Source: Onthophagus taurus (lineage: Eukaryota; Arthropoda; Insecta; Coleoptera; Scarabaeidae). Taken from it: a stretch of DNA of 64,000 nucleotides. Positions 10,210-21,501 of the stretch are shown one piece after another. The notes beneath the pieces are model-generated. The model searched no databases, was not told the origin of the DNA, and worked only from the letters and a program-made list of their open reading frames with translations. Numbering within the stretch: the first letter of the stretch is position 1; each line of letters opens with the position of its first letter. The translations under genes were made by a program, and so were the position numbers. Location of the stretch: NCBI RefSeq assembly GCF_036711975.1, contig NC_091971.1, positions 16,065,501-16,129,500 of the forward strand, given 5' to 3'.

Positions 10210-11240
10210 ACAATGTTTTAAGGATAACTACATGGAACATAAAGACCACGCTACAAGCTGGAAAGATGACGGAGAATGGAGATAAACTGCCTAAGTAGAG
10301 AATGGATGTTGTGGTACTCCAAGAAAAGAGGTGGGATGGTCAGGGATGAGTAGATAAGAAGAATTTTTTAATATTCTATAGTGGATAACTAGATAAGGCA
10401 GGTAAATGTGTATGCGCACACAGAAAAAAGTAATGATGCAGAAATGGACGTTTTCTATGATAAACTGGAGAAGGTATGCGTGGGAGTTGCGAGATATGAT
10501 TTGCTGATGATAGTGGGCGACATGAATGCAAGGATAGGTAAAGAATCATACGGAACAGAAGTAAGTTTTCAATCTTTTTCCACATGATGCATTTTCTCTT
10601 AACACCTTTACGTTCATTTCTCGTTGTTTGACAGTTGTACCTGAAGACGCTCTAAAAAAGCAAAAGAATTGTAGTACATTAAATTGTAGTACTAAATAAA
10701 TTTACATCATTGTGGAATTTCCATTTTTTCCTATAGATCTATGATGGACCAAATTTTCCTCTTTAGTCAAGTAATGGAAAAATACTATCAGTATAACTCT
10801 GACCTGCATTGTATATTCATAAATTATGGTAGGACCTTCGACAGTATACAAAATACCAGACTGGAGTTTAATCTTGGGGAAATGGGAATCCCCAAATGGG
10901 AAGCCGTGGTAGTGGTATGGGAGAAAATTTCCGATGAATTCGAGATATAAACTGGTATCACCGAACCTTGCACTCCAATATTGGTAGCCTTGAAACAGAG
11001 GCAATATAATAACGAAATCATTACAAATATGTGCATACGCAGATGATATACTGGTAATGGGCAAAAGTTACGGGAGGTTTTTAGAAATATTTACTGACAT
11101 TGAAAGAGCAGCCAAAAAGCAAGGTCTGTGCATAAATGAAGAAAATACTAAGTATATGAAGATGACCCGAAATGAATGGAGAAGAGAATGTTCAGACATT
11201 CTAATATCTAGGCGTACTTTTTAATAGTGACAGTGACATA
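10210..11240 (+). pseudogene. RTE-like element: endonuclease and RT remnants
   Basis: Broken frames preserve an APE-type endonuclease start (TTWNIKTTLQAGKM near 10227, then MDVVVLQEKRWDGQG near 10302) and RT blocks: MMDQIFLFSQVMEKYYQYN (10741 on), DLHCIFINYGRTFDSI, and the catalytic YADDILVMGK near 11038, followed by KKQGLCINEENTKYMKM. Stops and frameshifts occur throughout. The family's C-terminal tail appears only at 12000-12215, beyond an inserted Penelope-like piece. Confidence 0.65.
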
Positions 11241-11267
11241 TCATCCCGAATACAGAGATTCATCAAA

Positions 11268-11885
11268 AATTTATGAATACCTAAAATACCTACAGGTTAC
11301 GAAGTACCTTGTCAAGATACCGTCTCCTTTGACAGGTAACATTTTGTAAAATCAATCAAAAGTATGAAGCTAGATCCCCAGGATATCCTGGTAAGTTTGG
11401 ATGTGGAATCTCCATTTTCCAGAGTACCAGTCAAAGATGCCGTGGATGGTTTTCGTCAAAAACTGATTCCGAAGAGCTTACCTGAGTATGTACCAAGGCT
11501 AGTGGAGTACCGTTTATCATCGATATATTTTAGCTAGAAAGAGAATTCTACGAACAATGCAAAGGCAATCCCAGCCTTTGTCACCAGTCATCGAAAATTT
11601 CTACATGGAGAAGTTTGAAAAGAGCGTATTCAAGAGTTCGTAGATCACCTAAACTCGAAACAACTATGATCAAATTTACCATCGAAAGAAGATGTACACG
11701 AACAAGTACTTACAGGCTTTATCCCATCACCATCCACAACAGATGAGGTCAGTGGTGCAAGCCTTGTTACTGCGAACAGAAAGAATATGTGACAGAGAGG
11801 ATTTGAAGAAAGATGAAGGATTTCTAGAAGATGTACTCCAGAAGAAAGGCTACCTACACTTTGAGGGCTAAGGGAGCCAAACTGA
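11268..11885 (+). pseudogene. Penelope-like element RT fragment
   Basis: Translated segments follow the Penelope-like RT rather than the LINE RT: YLVKIPSPLTGN (about 11310), SMKLDPQDILVSLDVESPFSRVPV (11361-11430), LVEYRLSSIYF, then EFVDHLNSK (11633 on) and the late block SHHHP, VVQALLLRTERICDREDLKK (11724-11810). Several frame changes. The catalytic YVDD region is missing and no GIY-YIG nuclease part is visible. It sits inside the RTE-like remnant, implying insertion after that copy had landed. Confidence 0.6.
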
Positions 11886-11999
11886 AAATGTTTTTGAAAG
11901 TTTTCAACAGTTTTGAGTTATGAAGCAGATTCCTAGAATTTGGTATAAACAAATAAAAAAACAAAGGGCATCTTTGTAAGATAAATACTCCGTAAACTC

Positions 12000-12215
12000 T
12001 TCGGACCAGTGACAGAGATCACTAAGAAATATGAATTTTGAGCTTCAGGACTTAATAGGACAATCGCAAAGACTCAGATGGGCTAGAAAGATAGGGTGAA
12101 GACGTTGCAAAAATTCTGAAGATCAAGAATTGGAAGAGGATCCCTGAAAACCGAAATGGCTGGAAGAGGATGGTGGAGGAAGCCAAAGCCCCAGGTTGTA
12201 GCGCTAAAAGAAGAA
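12000..12215 (+). pseudogene. RTE-like element C-terminal tail
   Basis: SQRLRWARKIG and then NRNGWKRMVEEAKAPG with a basic end match the last part of RTE-like RT proteins, which end in a W-x-x-L/M-V-E-E-A-K motif. It continues the 10210-11240 element beyond the Penelope-like insertion. Confidence 0.55.
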
Positions 12216-12993
12216 GAGAAACATTCATGTAATGTTTTCCCAGGACTTTCTTAAGTGCCAGTTCTTGTCTCAGGGTTCTAGTTATTTTCCTTTTTTATTC
12301 ATTGTTTAGTTGGCCAAATCGTTGAGATGCTGTTATTCACCAGAAAAACCGTTTTCGTCAGCCATAGTACCTATATAGTCTTCATACTGGTAGTTAGTAG
12401 TATTTATTTACAACAAATATTTTGTTAATTAAAGAGGGCATCAAACGCTTAAATTGCACAAAAATGACATAGCGCCTTAAGGGGAAAAAAGAAACAGCTG
12501 TTAACATTAAACGTTCAGGTTAAGTACCACTTCCGGTTGTATGGTTTGTCATATTTACATTAAAGGTCACTTTCGATTGACAAATTTAGCCCAAAAGTTT
12601 TAAACGCAGAAATCAAGAGTTCGACTTTGGAGAATTTACAGTCGTAAGAGTAACCATGCACAAAGTTATGACATCTCTTTACAATTTTGTGTAACATCTT
12701 TACTTATGTACAAACACATTGCAAAAGGAAATTTGCCTTTTATTGTAATAACTTGCTTTTGCGTTTATATCAAAACCATTGCTTTATGTATTTGTTATAT
12801 CTTCTAATTACTTGTACAAATAAATAATTCAATTTAAATAAAAAAATGTAGTAAATTTGTGATAAAATATGTTATATGCAAAGAAATAATTTAACTTAAT
12901 ATAAAGGTTTAATACAGTTTACATTACATTAAAAAACGTATCATAATAACAATAAGCATTAATTAATTAAATTATAGAAGTTTTTTTTAATTA
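12216..12993. other. Intergenic AT-rich stretch, no gene seen
   Basis: Includes the expected 3' untranslated region of archease near its right end. No other feature was recognised. Confidence 0.45.
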
Positions 12994-13581
12994 TTAAATA
13001 TCGATAATAACAAAAACTTGTGATTTATTAGTTTCTGGTTCATCAATAATCTGCATTGCTGAATAAGTGATAGCTTTAACTTCTGTACCTTGGGGATGTT
13101 TCCCCAGTGTAAATTCTTCCCCATAACATTGACATTTTATTTTGAATTCATCCCCAGTTTTAAATTCTGTAATCTTTAATTTACTACATATTAAAAACGG
13201 TTCACAACTAAATAAAAATAAAAGCTCGTCAAGAAAGTGAAATAAAAGGCTCTCCATATCATCTCCGTTTGCTTCAATTTCGCTCATTTGTTTGATTTCT
13301 ACAGTTTCGAGTTCCGTCATATATCCGTACATTGCAATACCACATTGTTCGAATGCTTCTTTTAAATTTGAACCCCAAGCATGGATTCTAAAAAAGATTG
13401 TTTTAAAAATACAATTATGAGAAGATGTTAATAAAACTTACTGTACATCCGCTGTATGATCTAAATCTGAAAAATGGGAAACATAACCTATAAATTAAAA
13501 TTTTATTGATTTTTACAAAAACTTACATTCATATTGACATGGTGCTAATGTAAGTTCTTCTTCTGTGAATTTTGCTGACAT
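12994..13581 (-). CDS. ZBTB8OS: Archease, RtcB-type tRNA ligase activator
   Basis: Archease helps the RTCB RNA ligase turn over its guanylylated intermediate, and so supports tRNA splicing and XBP1-type mRNA splicing. Three exons: 13581-13527, 13466-13442 (only 25 nt) and 13387-12994, with GT-AG introns of 60 and 54 bp. The product is 157 residues against about 167 in mammals. The diagnostic YEYLDHTADVQIHAWG arises across both junctions. Also conserved are AFEQCGIAMYGYMT, LLFHFLDELLFLFS, GKHPQGTEVKAITYSAMQ and the C-terminal FVIIDI. The Asp residues of LDHTAD and of the last DI are the family's metal ligands. The reading frame is intact and looks functional. Confidence 0.96.
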
Positions 13582-16129
13582 ATTATGATTTATTTGGGAT
13601 TTTTGGAGGTGTATTTAAGATTTTTTCGATAAATACGATTAACCTCACTTTTTGGTATTTGTCATATTAGTGAATTGACAACTTAAGAAAATGAAAGTTA
13701 CTAAAAAAGGAACTAGATTTGAAAATTTAAATTTAAAAAAGATTTTTACATATTTAAATATATTAAATTAACGAAACACTCCCGAAATGCACTTTATTGT
13801 CAACTCTACTATCAACAACATTAATCAGGACTTGTTTAAATTTTTTATTTAATCGTTTTTCAGTAATATAATAATTTCACTAATAAAAAAGACGTCTCAA
13901 TATCTTAACTCAATGCCATGATTCTTATTGATTTAATTCTTAATTGTAAATTCCTGCAACTTTTAACTTAGGTGTCCATACAATTTGTTTAAAATTTGTT
14001 AACGTTCCCAAAACAAAAATACTCCCTTTATTTCGCTATTTTTCTGCCATTTCAGAGAGCTTTTTTTGAGAAAGAGAGTGAGTGTGAGTTTTGTGTGTGT
14101 TTATTTGAGAAGATATTTAACGATGAATGGAGTTTTGCGATACTGTGAACGAAAACAACGTACAGATATCTGACCTTTACAAGATATTTTTCTACCATTT
14201 ATTTGGTGTTATGAGACCAAGTGAAATTTGTCAAAGAAAAATATTACAGTTATATTATCAAAAAAGAAATGAATTATTGGAACAGAAAATTATAAATATT
14301 ATCAAGATTATTTTAAGAATTTTGAGTAATTTTTGATTACATGGTATAAATGTAACCAAGAAATTGTAAAAGTTAATAACGAATAATATTGCCCAATTTG
14401 AGTTATACACTGTAATATTTCTTTACACATTCACATACACACTTATGTACTTAATAAATGTATTAAAAGTCTACACACCTATGTATACAGGGTTTTTTCT
14501 TATCAGATTTTTTTGGTTTTATAAATAATAAAACACTCAAATTTATTTACACTTACAACATCACCGTTGTTTATAACAAAACAAGTTTTTAAATTAATTT
14601 TTTTACTTGGCACTGCCAGTCAATATCCTTAGGTACTTAGACGCTATTTTTTTATTAAATTGTATACAGCTATAAGTATATTATATAAATATATTTATGT
14701 ATATTGTATTTACACATAACAACAAGTTGAGTTTTTTTTTGTTTAAGTAATTTTTGTTTTACTTCTCCTATATAAAAAACACGCAACCGTTCATACGATG
14801 TATGGCGCAGTGAAGTTAACAAATTAAATTAGTTAATAATAAAAATTTTAAACTTTTTGCTTTAATATCTTTCTCTAAGCTTTTTCTATTAGTTTTTTAG
14901 CACTAAGCCGTAGCATCATAACATTTAACTCGGAAATTTTCGATTTTAAATTATTAAAAAAAATGTTTTATTTTGAATGATTTTAGATGGGGAGATTTAT
15001 TTATAATTAAATCGTATCTTAAATTGGAAATTAACCATCCAGCATTATTCTCTTCATCTAAGAGCATTCAGACTCCCACATTTTTTTTAATTTTTGTAAT
15101 TTATTTAAATTTTATACAAGACGGATCTACGGCTGCCTAGGCTACCCTTTTTATTAGTACCTATGGACATATACAATAATACTTTTTTAATTAATATTTT
15201 AGTTTTTCTTTACGCGTTTCTTTATTATACATATTTCGAGATCATCGTTATAGAAAAAAAAACTCATCATCATCATCGTCTGCGTGAGTGTGAGAGCTTT
15301 TTATTTGTTTTTTTTTGTAAACGCAAAAACAATAACACATCTCTATATATTTTTCGTGTTTTAACCAACAACAACGTCTATCCTCTAGCAACAACGACAG
15401 TTAATAACATTAACAACAATTACAACAATGCAAAGCAGAGCGGTTTTATTTATTTTTATCTCAATTTTTTTCTCCTATTTATATTTACTCTTTTTTAATA
15501 TATCGTTTATCGTTTTGTTTTTCGTAAACTTCTTTTTTGTGCGTCTACAGGGAAGATTTCGGTTTTTTTTCGGGACACCTGTGTACAACATATAAATTAT
15601 TATACATTTTACACATTTTTTTTTAGAGCTGAATTTCTTTTTTTTTACTTTTGTACCGTTCGATCCTATTTTCATGAATAGAATCTATTTTGCATTGTTG
15701 AAGGCATTTGTTTATTTCATTTTTTTAATACGTTTTGAGCTGTAAGAAGTGTATATGTACCAATTGATTTTTTTTTGGGAAATCGTGCGAAATTATTGTA
15801 TTTCATGACTACTAATCTACGTCATGTGAAAATTTTTGATAAATGACAAAAATATTATATAAGTAACTTTTCTTTAACGTTTTAGAAGGTTTGACTTTCA
15901 TATAAATAGAAGTGATTATGCAGATATTAGGCATGCCCAAGAGTTTGGGTGGAATTTGGTGAACAGATTGAACTTGACTAATGCTTTTGAATCAGAAAAA
16001 AATCCGAATAACAATTGAAGAAAAAAAGCTTGGGAGGAAGTACAACCTCAATTTGAGCGAAACACGACCCATGAAGGACAAGACAAGGTCTATAACTGTT
16101 ATTAGATAAAGAGAGAAAGGGAATAGCCA
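13582..16129. other. AT-rich intergenic region, no gene seen
   Basis: Rich in poly-T runs and short spurious frames. The first 300 bp should contain the archease promoter. A short + strand frame at 14127-14336 (69 residues, Ile/Lys-rich) has no recognisable domain. Near 15900-16010 a translated scrap (ADIRHAQEFGWNLVNRLNLT) faintly resembles the Myb/SANT-like protein of some DNA transposons but is too short to call. Confidence 0.4.
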
Positions 16130-18240
16130 CTTCAAATACAAACCAAAAATTGGAACCTAAAATGAAAATATAAAATGATGTCTAAAGAATTATATGTTTG
16201 ATGTATAAATCTTGGAGAAAAAGAGTTTTGAAGTAATTGTTGTAAAAAGAGTGGTGACTTGCAAACTAAATTAAATTAAAAAAATCATATCTGCCTTAAT
16301 TGCAATAATTATAAAACGATTCATACTGCAAATGAAAGCTTAAAATGTCGTCTTTAAAATGATGTATAAAGAATTGTATGTTTAATGTATAAATTTTGGA
16401 GAAAAACGGTTTTGAAGTAATAGTGGTGATTTTCAAACTATATTAAATTCAAAAAATCATATCTGCCTTAATTGCAACAATTATAAAACGATTCATACTG
16501 TAAATTAAAGCTTAAAATGTCTTCTTTAAAATGATGTATAAAAAATCGTATGTTTAATGTATAAATTTTGGAGAAAAATCCTTTTGAAGTAATTGTTGTA
16601 AAAAGAGTGGTGATTTGGAAACTAAATTAAATTCAAAAAATCATATCTGCCTTAATTGCAATAATTATAAAACGATTCATACTGCAAATGAAAGCTTAAA
16701 ATGTCGTCTTTAAAATGATGTATAAAGAATTATATGTTTAATGTATAAATTTTGGAGAAAAACAGTTTTGAAGTAATTGTTGTAAAAAGGGTGGTGATTT
16801 GCAAACGAAATGAAATACAATAAATCATATCTGCCTTAATTGCAATAATTATAAAACGATTTATACTGCAAATTAAAGCTCAAAATGACTTCTTTACAAT
16901 GATGTATAAAGAATTGTATGTTTAATGTATACATTTTGGAGAAAAACAGTTTTGAAGTAATTGTTGTAAAAAGAGTGGTGATTTCCAAACTAAATTAAAT
17001 TCAAAAAGTCATATCTGCCTTAATTGCAATAATTATAAAACGATTCATACTACAAATTAAAGCTTAAACTGTCTTCTTTAGAATGATGTATAAAGAATTA
17101 TATGTGTAATGTATAAATTTTGGAGAAAAACAGTTTTGAAGTAATTGTTATAAAAAGAGTAGTGATTTGGAAACTAAATTAAATTCAAAAAATCATATCT
17201 GCCTTAATTGCAATAATTATAAAACGATTCATACTGCAAATGAAAGCTTAAAATGTCGTCTTTAAAATGATGTATAAAGAATTATATGTTTAATGTATAA
17301 ATTTTGGAGAAAAATCCTTTTGAAGTAATTGTTGTAAAAAGAGTGGTGATTTGGAAACTAAATTAAATTCAAAAAATCATATCTGCCTTAATTGCAATAA
17401 TTATAAAACGATTCATACTGCAAATGAAAGCTTAAAATGTCGTCTTTAAAATGATGTATAAAGAATTATATGTGTAATGTATAAATTTTGGAGAAAAACA
17501 GTTTTGAAGTAATTGTTATAAAAAGAGTAGTGATTTGCAAACTAAATTAAATCCAAAAAATCAAATCTGCCTTAATTGCAACAATTATAAAACGATTCAT
17601 ACTGCAAATTAAAGCTTAAAATGCCTTCTTTAAAATGATGTATAAAGAATTACATGTTTAATGTATAAATTTTGGAGAAAAACGGTTTTGAAGTAATAGT
17701 GGTGATTTTCAAACTATATTAAATTCAAAAAATCATATCTGCCTTAATTGAAATAATTATAAAACGATTCATACTGCAAATTAAAGCTCAAAATGTCTTC
17801 TTTAAAATGATGTATAAAACATCGTATGTTTAATGTATAAATTTTGGAGAAAAATCCTTTTGAAGTAATTGTTGTAAAAAGAGTGGTGATTTGGAAACTA
17901 AATTAAATTCAAAAAATCATATCTGCCTTAATTGCAATAATTATAAAACGATTCATACTGCAAATGAAAGCTTAAAATGTCGTTTTTAAAATGATGTATA
18001 AAGAATTATATGTTTAATGTATAAATTTTGGAGAAAAACAGATTTGAAGTAATTGTTGTAAAAAGGGTGGTGATTTGCAAATAAAATTAAATTCAAAAAA
18101 TCATATCTGCGTTTATTGCAATAATTATAAAACGATTCATACTGCAAATTAAAGCTCAAAATGTCGCCTTTAAAATGATGTATAAAGACTTATATGTTTA
18201 ATGTATAAATTTTGGAGAAAAACATTTTTGAAGTAATTCA
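16130..18240. repeat. Satellite array of 184-bp and 172-bp units
   Basis: The anchor ATCATATCTGCCTTAATTGC begins at about 16284, 16456, 16640, 16824, 17008, 17192, 17376, 17560, 17732, 17916 and 18100, so there are about 11-12 head-to-tail units. Spacing is 184 bp except after the units at 16284 and 17560, which are 172 bp through loss of 12 bases (TGTTGTAAAAAG region). The unit that follows each short unit carries AAATCCTTTTGAAG instead of AAACAGTTTTGAAG. The pair recurs 1276 bp apart. No coding potential. Confidence 0.95.
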
Positions 18241-19540
18241 ATGAAACTCGTTACTAGTTACCATCTGGAAAGTACATAACTATAAAAAAGTATTAGATGC
18301 TAAAGATATGCATAACTTATCAGATGTAGCAAGAAACGTTGTCTGAAAAAATACAAAAACCAATTCTGCTCAATTTGTATGCAAGATTAAAGAAGATCAT
18401 AACTAAGCGGAGGAAGGTAAAAAAATGTAATGGCAAGTTAAAGCATTCTACTTTCCATTAGGAAAATAAGAAAGGAGTGTTATCAATGAAGGGATAATCG
18501 AACGAGTTATGGTTAACGTAAGCAAGGGAATTCCCATTTAGATTTCAACATGTACAATGAGGAAATGACAAAAATCGAAAGTGGAGATGGAAGGGTGGGA
18601 GATAAAGACGTGTGATGAGTTTATTGAAGAGATACTGGAACATAAGGAGTACTAATTTCTCTATTATATGTAACCCAGCACTCTACACCAATAGAAACAT
18701 CACTTAAAGACTTGAAGTGAATAATTCCACAATCTAACAAAGAGTAGAGAAAGAGGCTTTTTGAATATGAAGGAATTACAATGAAACCAAGTCCTGTAAC
18801 TACGAAAGATGTTACTTTGATGAACTTCATTTCTCTCAGTTTGTTCCATTAATATAAGGTTTTTAAACATTTAAATTTTTAACATTTTGTTTTTTAAAAC
18901 CCTCCCTTTGGAAATATAAACAAAATACTAAGAGTTCAAAGATCCTTTAGTTGTTAATAACATCCGGACTAAATCGTTGTGAGATCGAGGTTCATGTAAT
19001 TTCTACAGTCAATATCTCTAGATGGGGTACTGGAAGACGCAAGTTAATATAAGTTAAGGAGTGATTCAGCCACAAAGTGTGTCAAATTACACGATATTAC
19101 TACCAGGTCAATAAACCCCGCCAAGAATCAACTCAACACTGCAGTTAGTCACCTCTAATAATTTATTGGCAAAGTGCCAATAGATTTATATTTTATGTAG
19201 AGACCGAAAATATTACAGAACTTTTTAATTAAACAGGCTTCTTCTTTTCATTTAATTTCTCTGTTTTATATGAAATGGAAACAAAGAATCATGGAGGGGT
19301 ACAAAACATTTTTTTTATTAATTTTGATGGTTTTATATATTTTTGTGTTAACTCGGTGATTGGAATGTAAAAAGCAAGATTAACGAAGCGAACAGCTCAC
19401 GGCAAATATTTCTAATACATAAATGGATGCGGAATATATCGAAGTAATCTGTAGTAGATATTTACCGACATCTGTTCGGGGATTCCTTAATTTACGAGTT
19501 CTTTTATTAAATTGTTCGTTTGCGTATAATATGCGTTGAA
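18241..19540. other. No gene seen
   Basis: No intact frame or known domain was recognised in the AT-rich sequence between the satellite array and the Tigger remnant. Confidence 0.4.
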
Positions 19541-19544
19541 ATGG

Positions 19545-20205
19545 TTTCAAATGTGGTAAAGAAACAGATACTTATGTTAACGGAGAAAATGGAAATAGTG
19601 AGTTTATTACATAAAGAAAAGTTGTCATGATATTGCTAAAAAATTTGAAATCGGGAAGCCACAAGCGGCAAAAATTGTCAAAGATAAAGAAAATCTTCCA
19701 ATTGAAATGGCAGTTTGGAGTCAGTGTAAAAACGGAGATAAATTTTTGTGTAGTGATGGTTCAAAAATCGACAAATTCTGTTTGGAATGGTTTGTGAAAA
19801 TTATAAATCAAAATATTGCACTATCAGAACCATTTGTAGCGAAAAAAAGCAAAGGAAATGAAGCATGGGTGGTTACAAAAGTGGGGTTTTAGAAATAATT
19901 TTAGAAAATGTTGCTTCCAAAGATGCCAATTTTTTGATTTATATATAAGACAGCTTATATTTTATTAAATCTGCGTAGTAGAAAGTCACAGAGACAATTG
20001 GAAATTGTTTTAACAAGCTTGATCGATCAAGGAAGTTCAACTGACAGTGACTAAGATGTTGAAGATAATATACCACTTGATTTGCATAAATGTAGTAAAG
20101 AACTGGAGATACATAATGTAAAAACAGCAGAAGAATATTTAACTGTTAGAGACTAGGAATTTTCAATCACATGTTATAAAGAAGCATTGAATATAATTTC
20201 CAACT
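19545..20205 (+). pseudogene. Tigger/CENP-B-like transposase fragment
   Basis: The N-terminal DNA-binding part is readable in broken frames: LTEKMEIVSLLHKEK, then HDIAKKFEIGKPQAAKIVKD (about 19577-19690), followed by an open stretch 19707-19892 with KNGDKFLCSDGSKIDKFCLEWF. This psq/CENP-B helix-turn-helix pair identifies a Tigger-type (pogo superfamily) transposase. The catalytic domain is missing; a scrap of the C-terminal acidic tail (SLIDQGSSTDSD, AEEYLTVRD) follows at 20015-20160. Dead element with an internal deletion. Confidence 0.6.
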
Positions 20206-20324
20206 AAAATCATTCGTTATTCAAGAATGATAATACATATTATGTGTATGTACTTTAATTTGAGTAGTCTTTTCTCAGCGGGCTTTAGGGTTGGGTTGAA
20301 TTTTGAGGAATGAAAAATTTTGGG

Positions 20325-21015
20325 AGTTCCACCAGCTCTTTATAGACTTCAAACAAATATATGACAACGTTGACAGAAACAAACTGTACTGTTAAATGCA
20401 CAATATCAGATAGCACATGCTGAGTGAAAGTATAAGGGGAACTGTCAAGCGAATTCAAAGTGTCCTCGGGATTGAAACAAGGAGACGGATTAGCAGCACC
20501 CATACTCTTCAACATATCACTCGAATATATTATGAGAACAACTGGGGTCGATCTGGACTCTACCTTGATGAACAAATCTGTACAAGTGGTGGGATATGCA
20601 AACGATCTAAGGCAGATCAATGCAGGTGGTCAAGGAAATCTATGGAAACCTCGAAATCGCCAGTAGAGAGGTTGGTCTAAGGATCAACGAGGACAAAACT
20701 AAACTCTTGACCCAGAGCAGGAGATGGAAATCCGGGCAGAGAGTCACGATCAGGGATTACAATTTCGAAGTGGTGGACTTGTACCACTTCAACTACCTGG
20801 GCAGCAACGTAATTACACAGAACGATGAGATCCAGGAAATACAAAGACGAATAGCCAAACGGAAACCGCGTATTCTAGTTTCTGTTACCTATCATAGGAT
20901 CTCGAAATATCCACAGAGAAATGAAAAAGCAAGATGGGGAGACAGCGTAACGAAGGACGGTCAGGAGATTCTCGGAACGACGAGCTGGAAGAGGATGGCT
21001 AGGATTCATATATTC
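20325..21015 (+). pseudogene. RTE-like non-LTR RT fragment, catalytic YADD mutated
   Basis: RT blocks are QLFIDFKQIYDNVDRNKL (about 20333), SGLKQGDGLAAPILFNISLE (20463-20525) and MNKSVQVVGYANDLRQI (20570-20620), then in the next frame EIASREVGLRINEDKTKLL (20650-20710), NYLGSNVI, and a C-terminal tail ending SWKRMARIH near 21010. The catalytic box reads YAND where YADD is expected, and two frameshifts separate the blocks. The 3' end abuts the MITE at 21018. Confidence 0.7.
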
Positions 21016-21017
21016 CA

Positions 21018-21501
21018 GGGATACATGATCCTAGTTTTGTAAGCTAAGATAGCAAGCTAGTACTAGTAAGCTATCAAGCTAGTGCATCTATCTTTGTGTA
21101 TACAAACCTAGCTTTATTCTAGGCTAGAAAGCTAATGTTTGAAGCCAGGATAGTTTAATTGCTTGTCGTTCTATTTTTAAAGCTAGTAAGCTTCCCCTAC
21201 TACTGATTTCGCTATCCTGGGTTGGGTTGGGTTTAGGAATATCTATGGAACGCTGCCATTTCGTCTTATAAAGACAAACGTATGCGAGATTCAGCTCTAC
21301 AAAAAATGTGTGGCGAATTATTGACACTGGATATACAAATGAAAACCAAAGAAGTAAAAAATACCGTCAACAGTCTGCAATGGTACTGGTTAAAATTACT
21401 GGCATCATGTAAATAGCACTAGCATCTTCTAAGCGAGGCAGCAAACCAGGACATTTATCTAGCTTGCTATCCTAGCTGACAAAACTAGGCTCGTGTATCC
21501 C
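21018..21501. mobile_element. MITE with 43-bp terminal inverted repeats
   Basis: The left end 21018-21060 begins GGGATACATGATCCTAG and the right end 21459-21501, inverted, begins GGGATACACGAGCCTAG. Both continue into TTTTGT-AGCTA-GATAGCAAGCTAG, with about 37 of 43 positions matching. The interior repeats AAGCTAGTA/AGCTATC motifs and has no coding capacity. No convincing target-site duplication was found, so superfamily is unassigned. Confidence 0.7.

Noticed and set aside
14127..15498. AT-rich + strand frames (69 and 111 residues) as genes
   Set aside because: Composition follows T/A-rich codons; no start context, domain or conserved motif.
16284..18240. Regular repeats as a possible CRISPR array
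   Set aside because: Units are contiguous 184-bp satellite monomers with no spacers, in a eukaryotic context.
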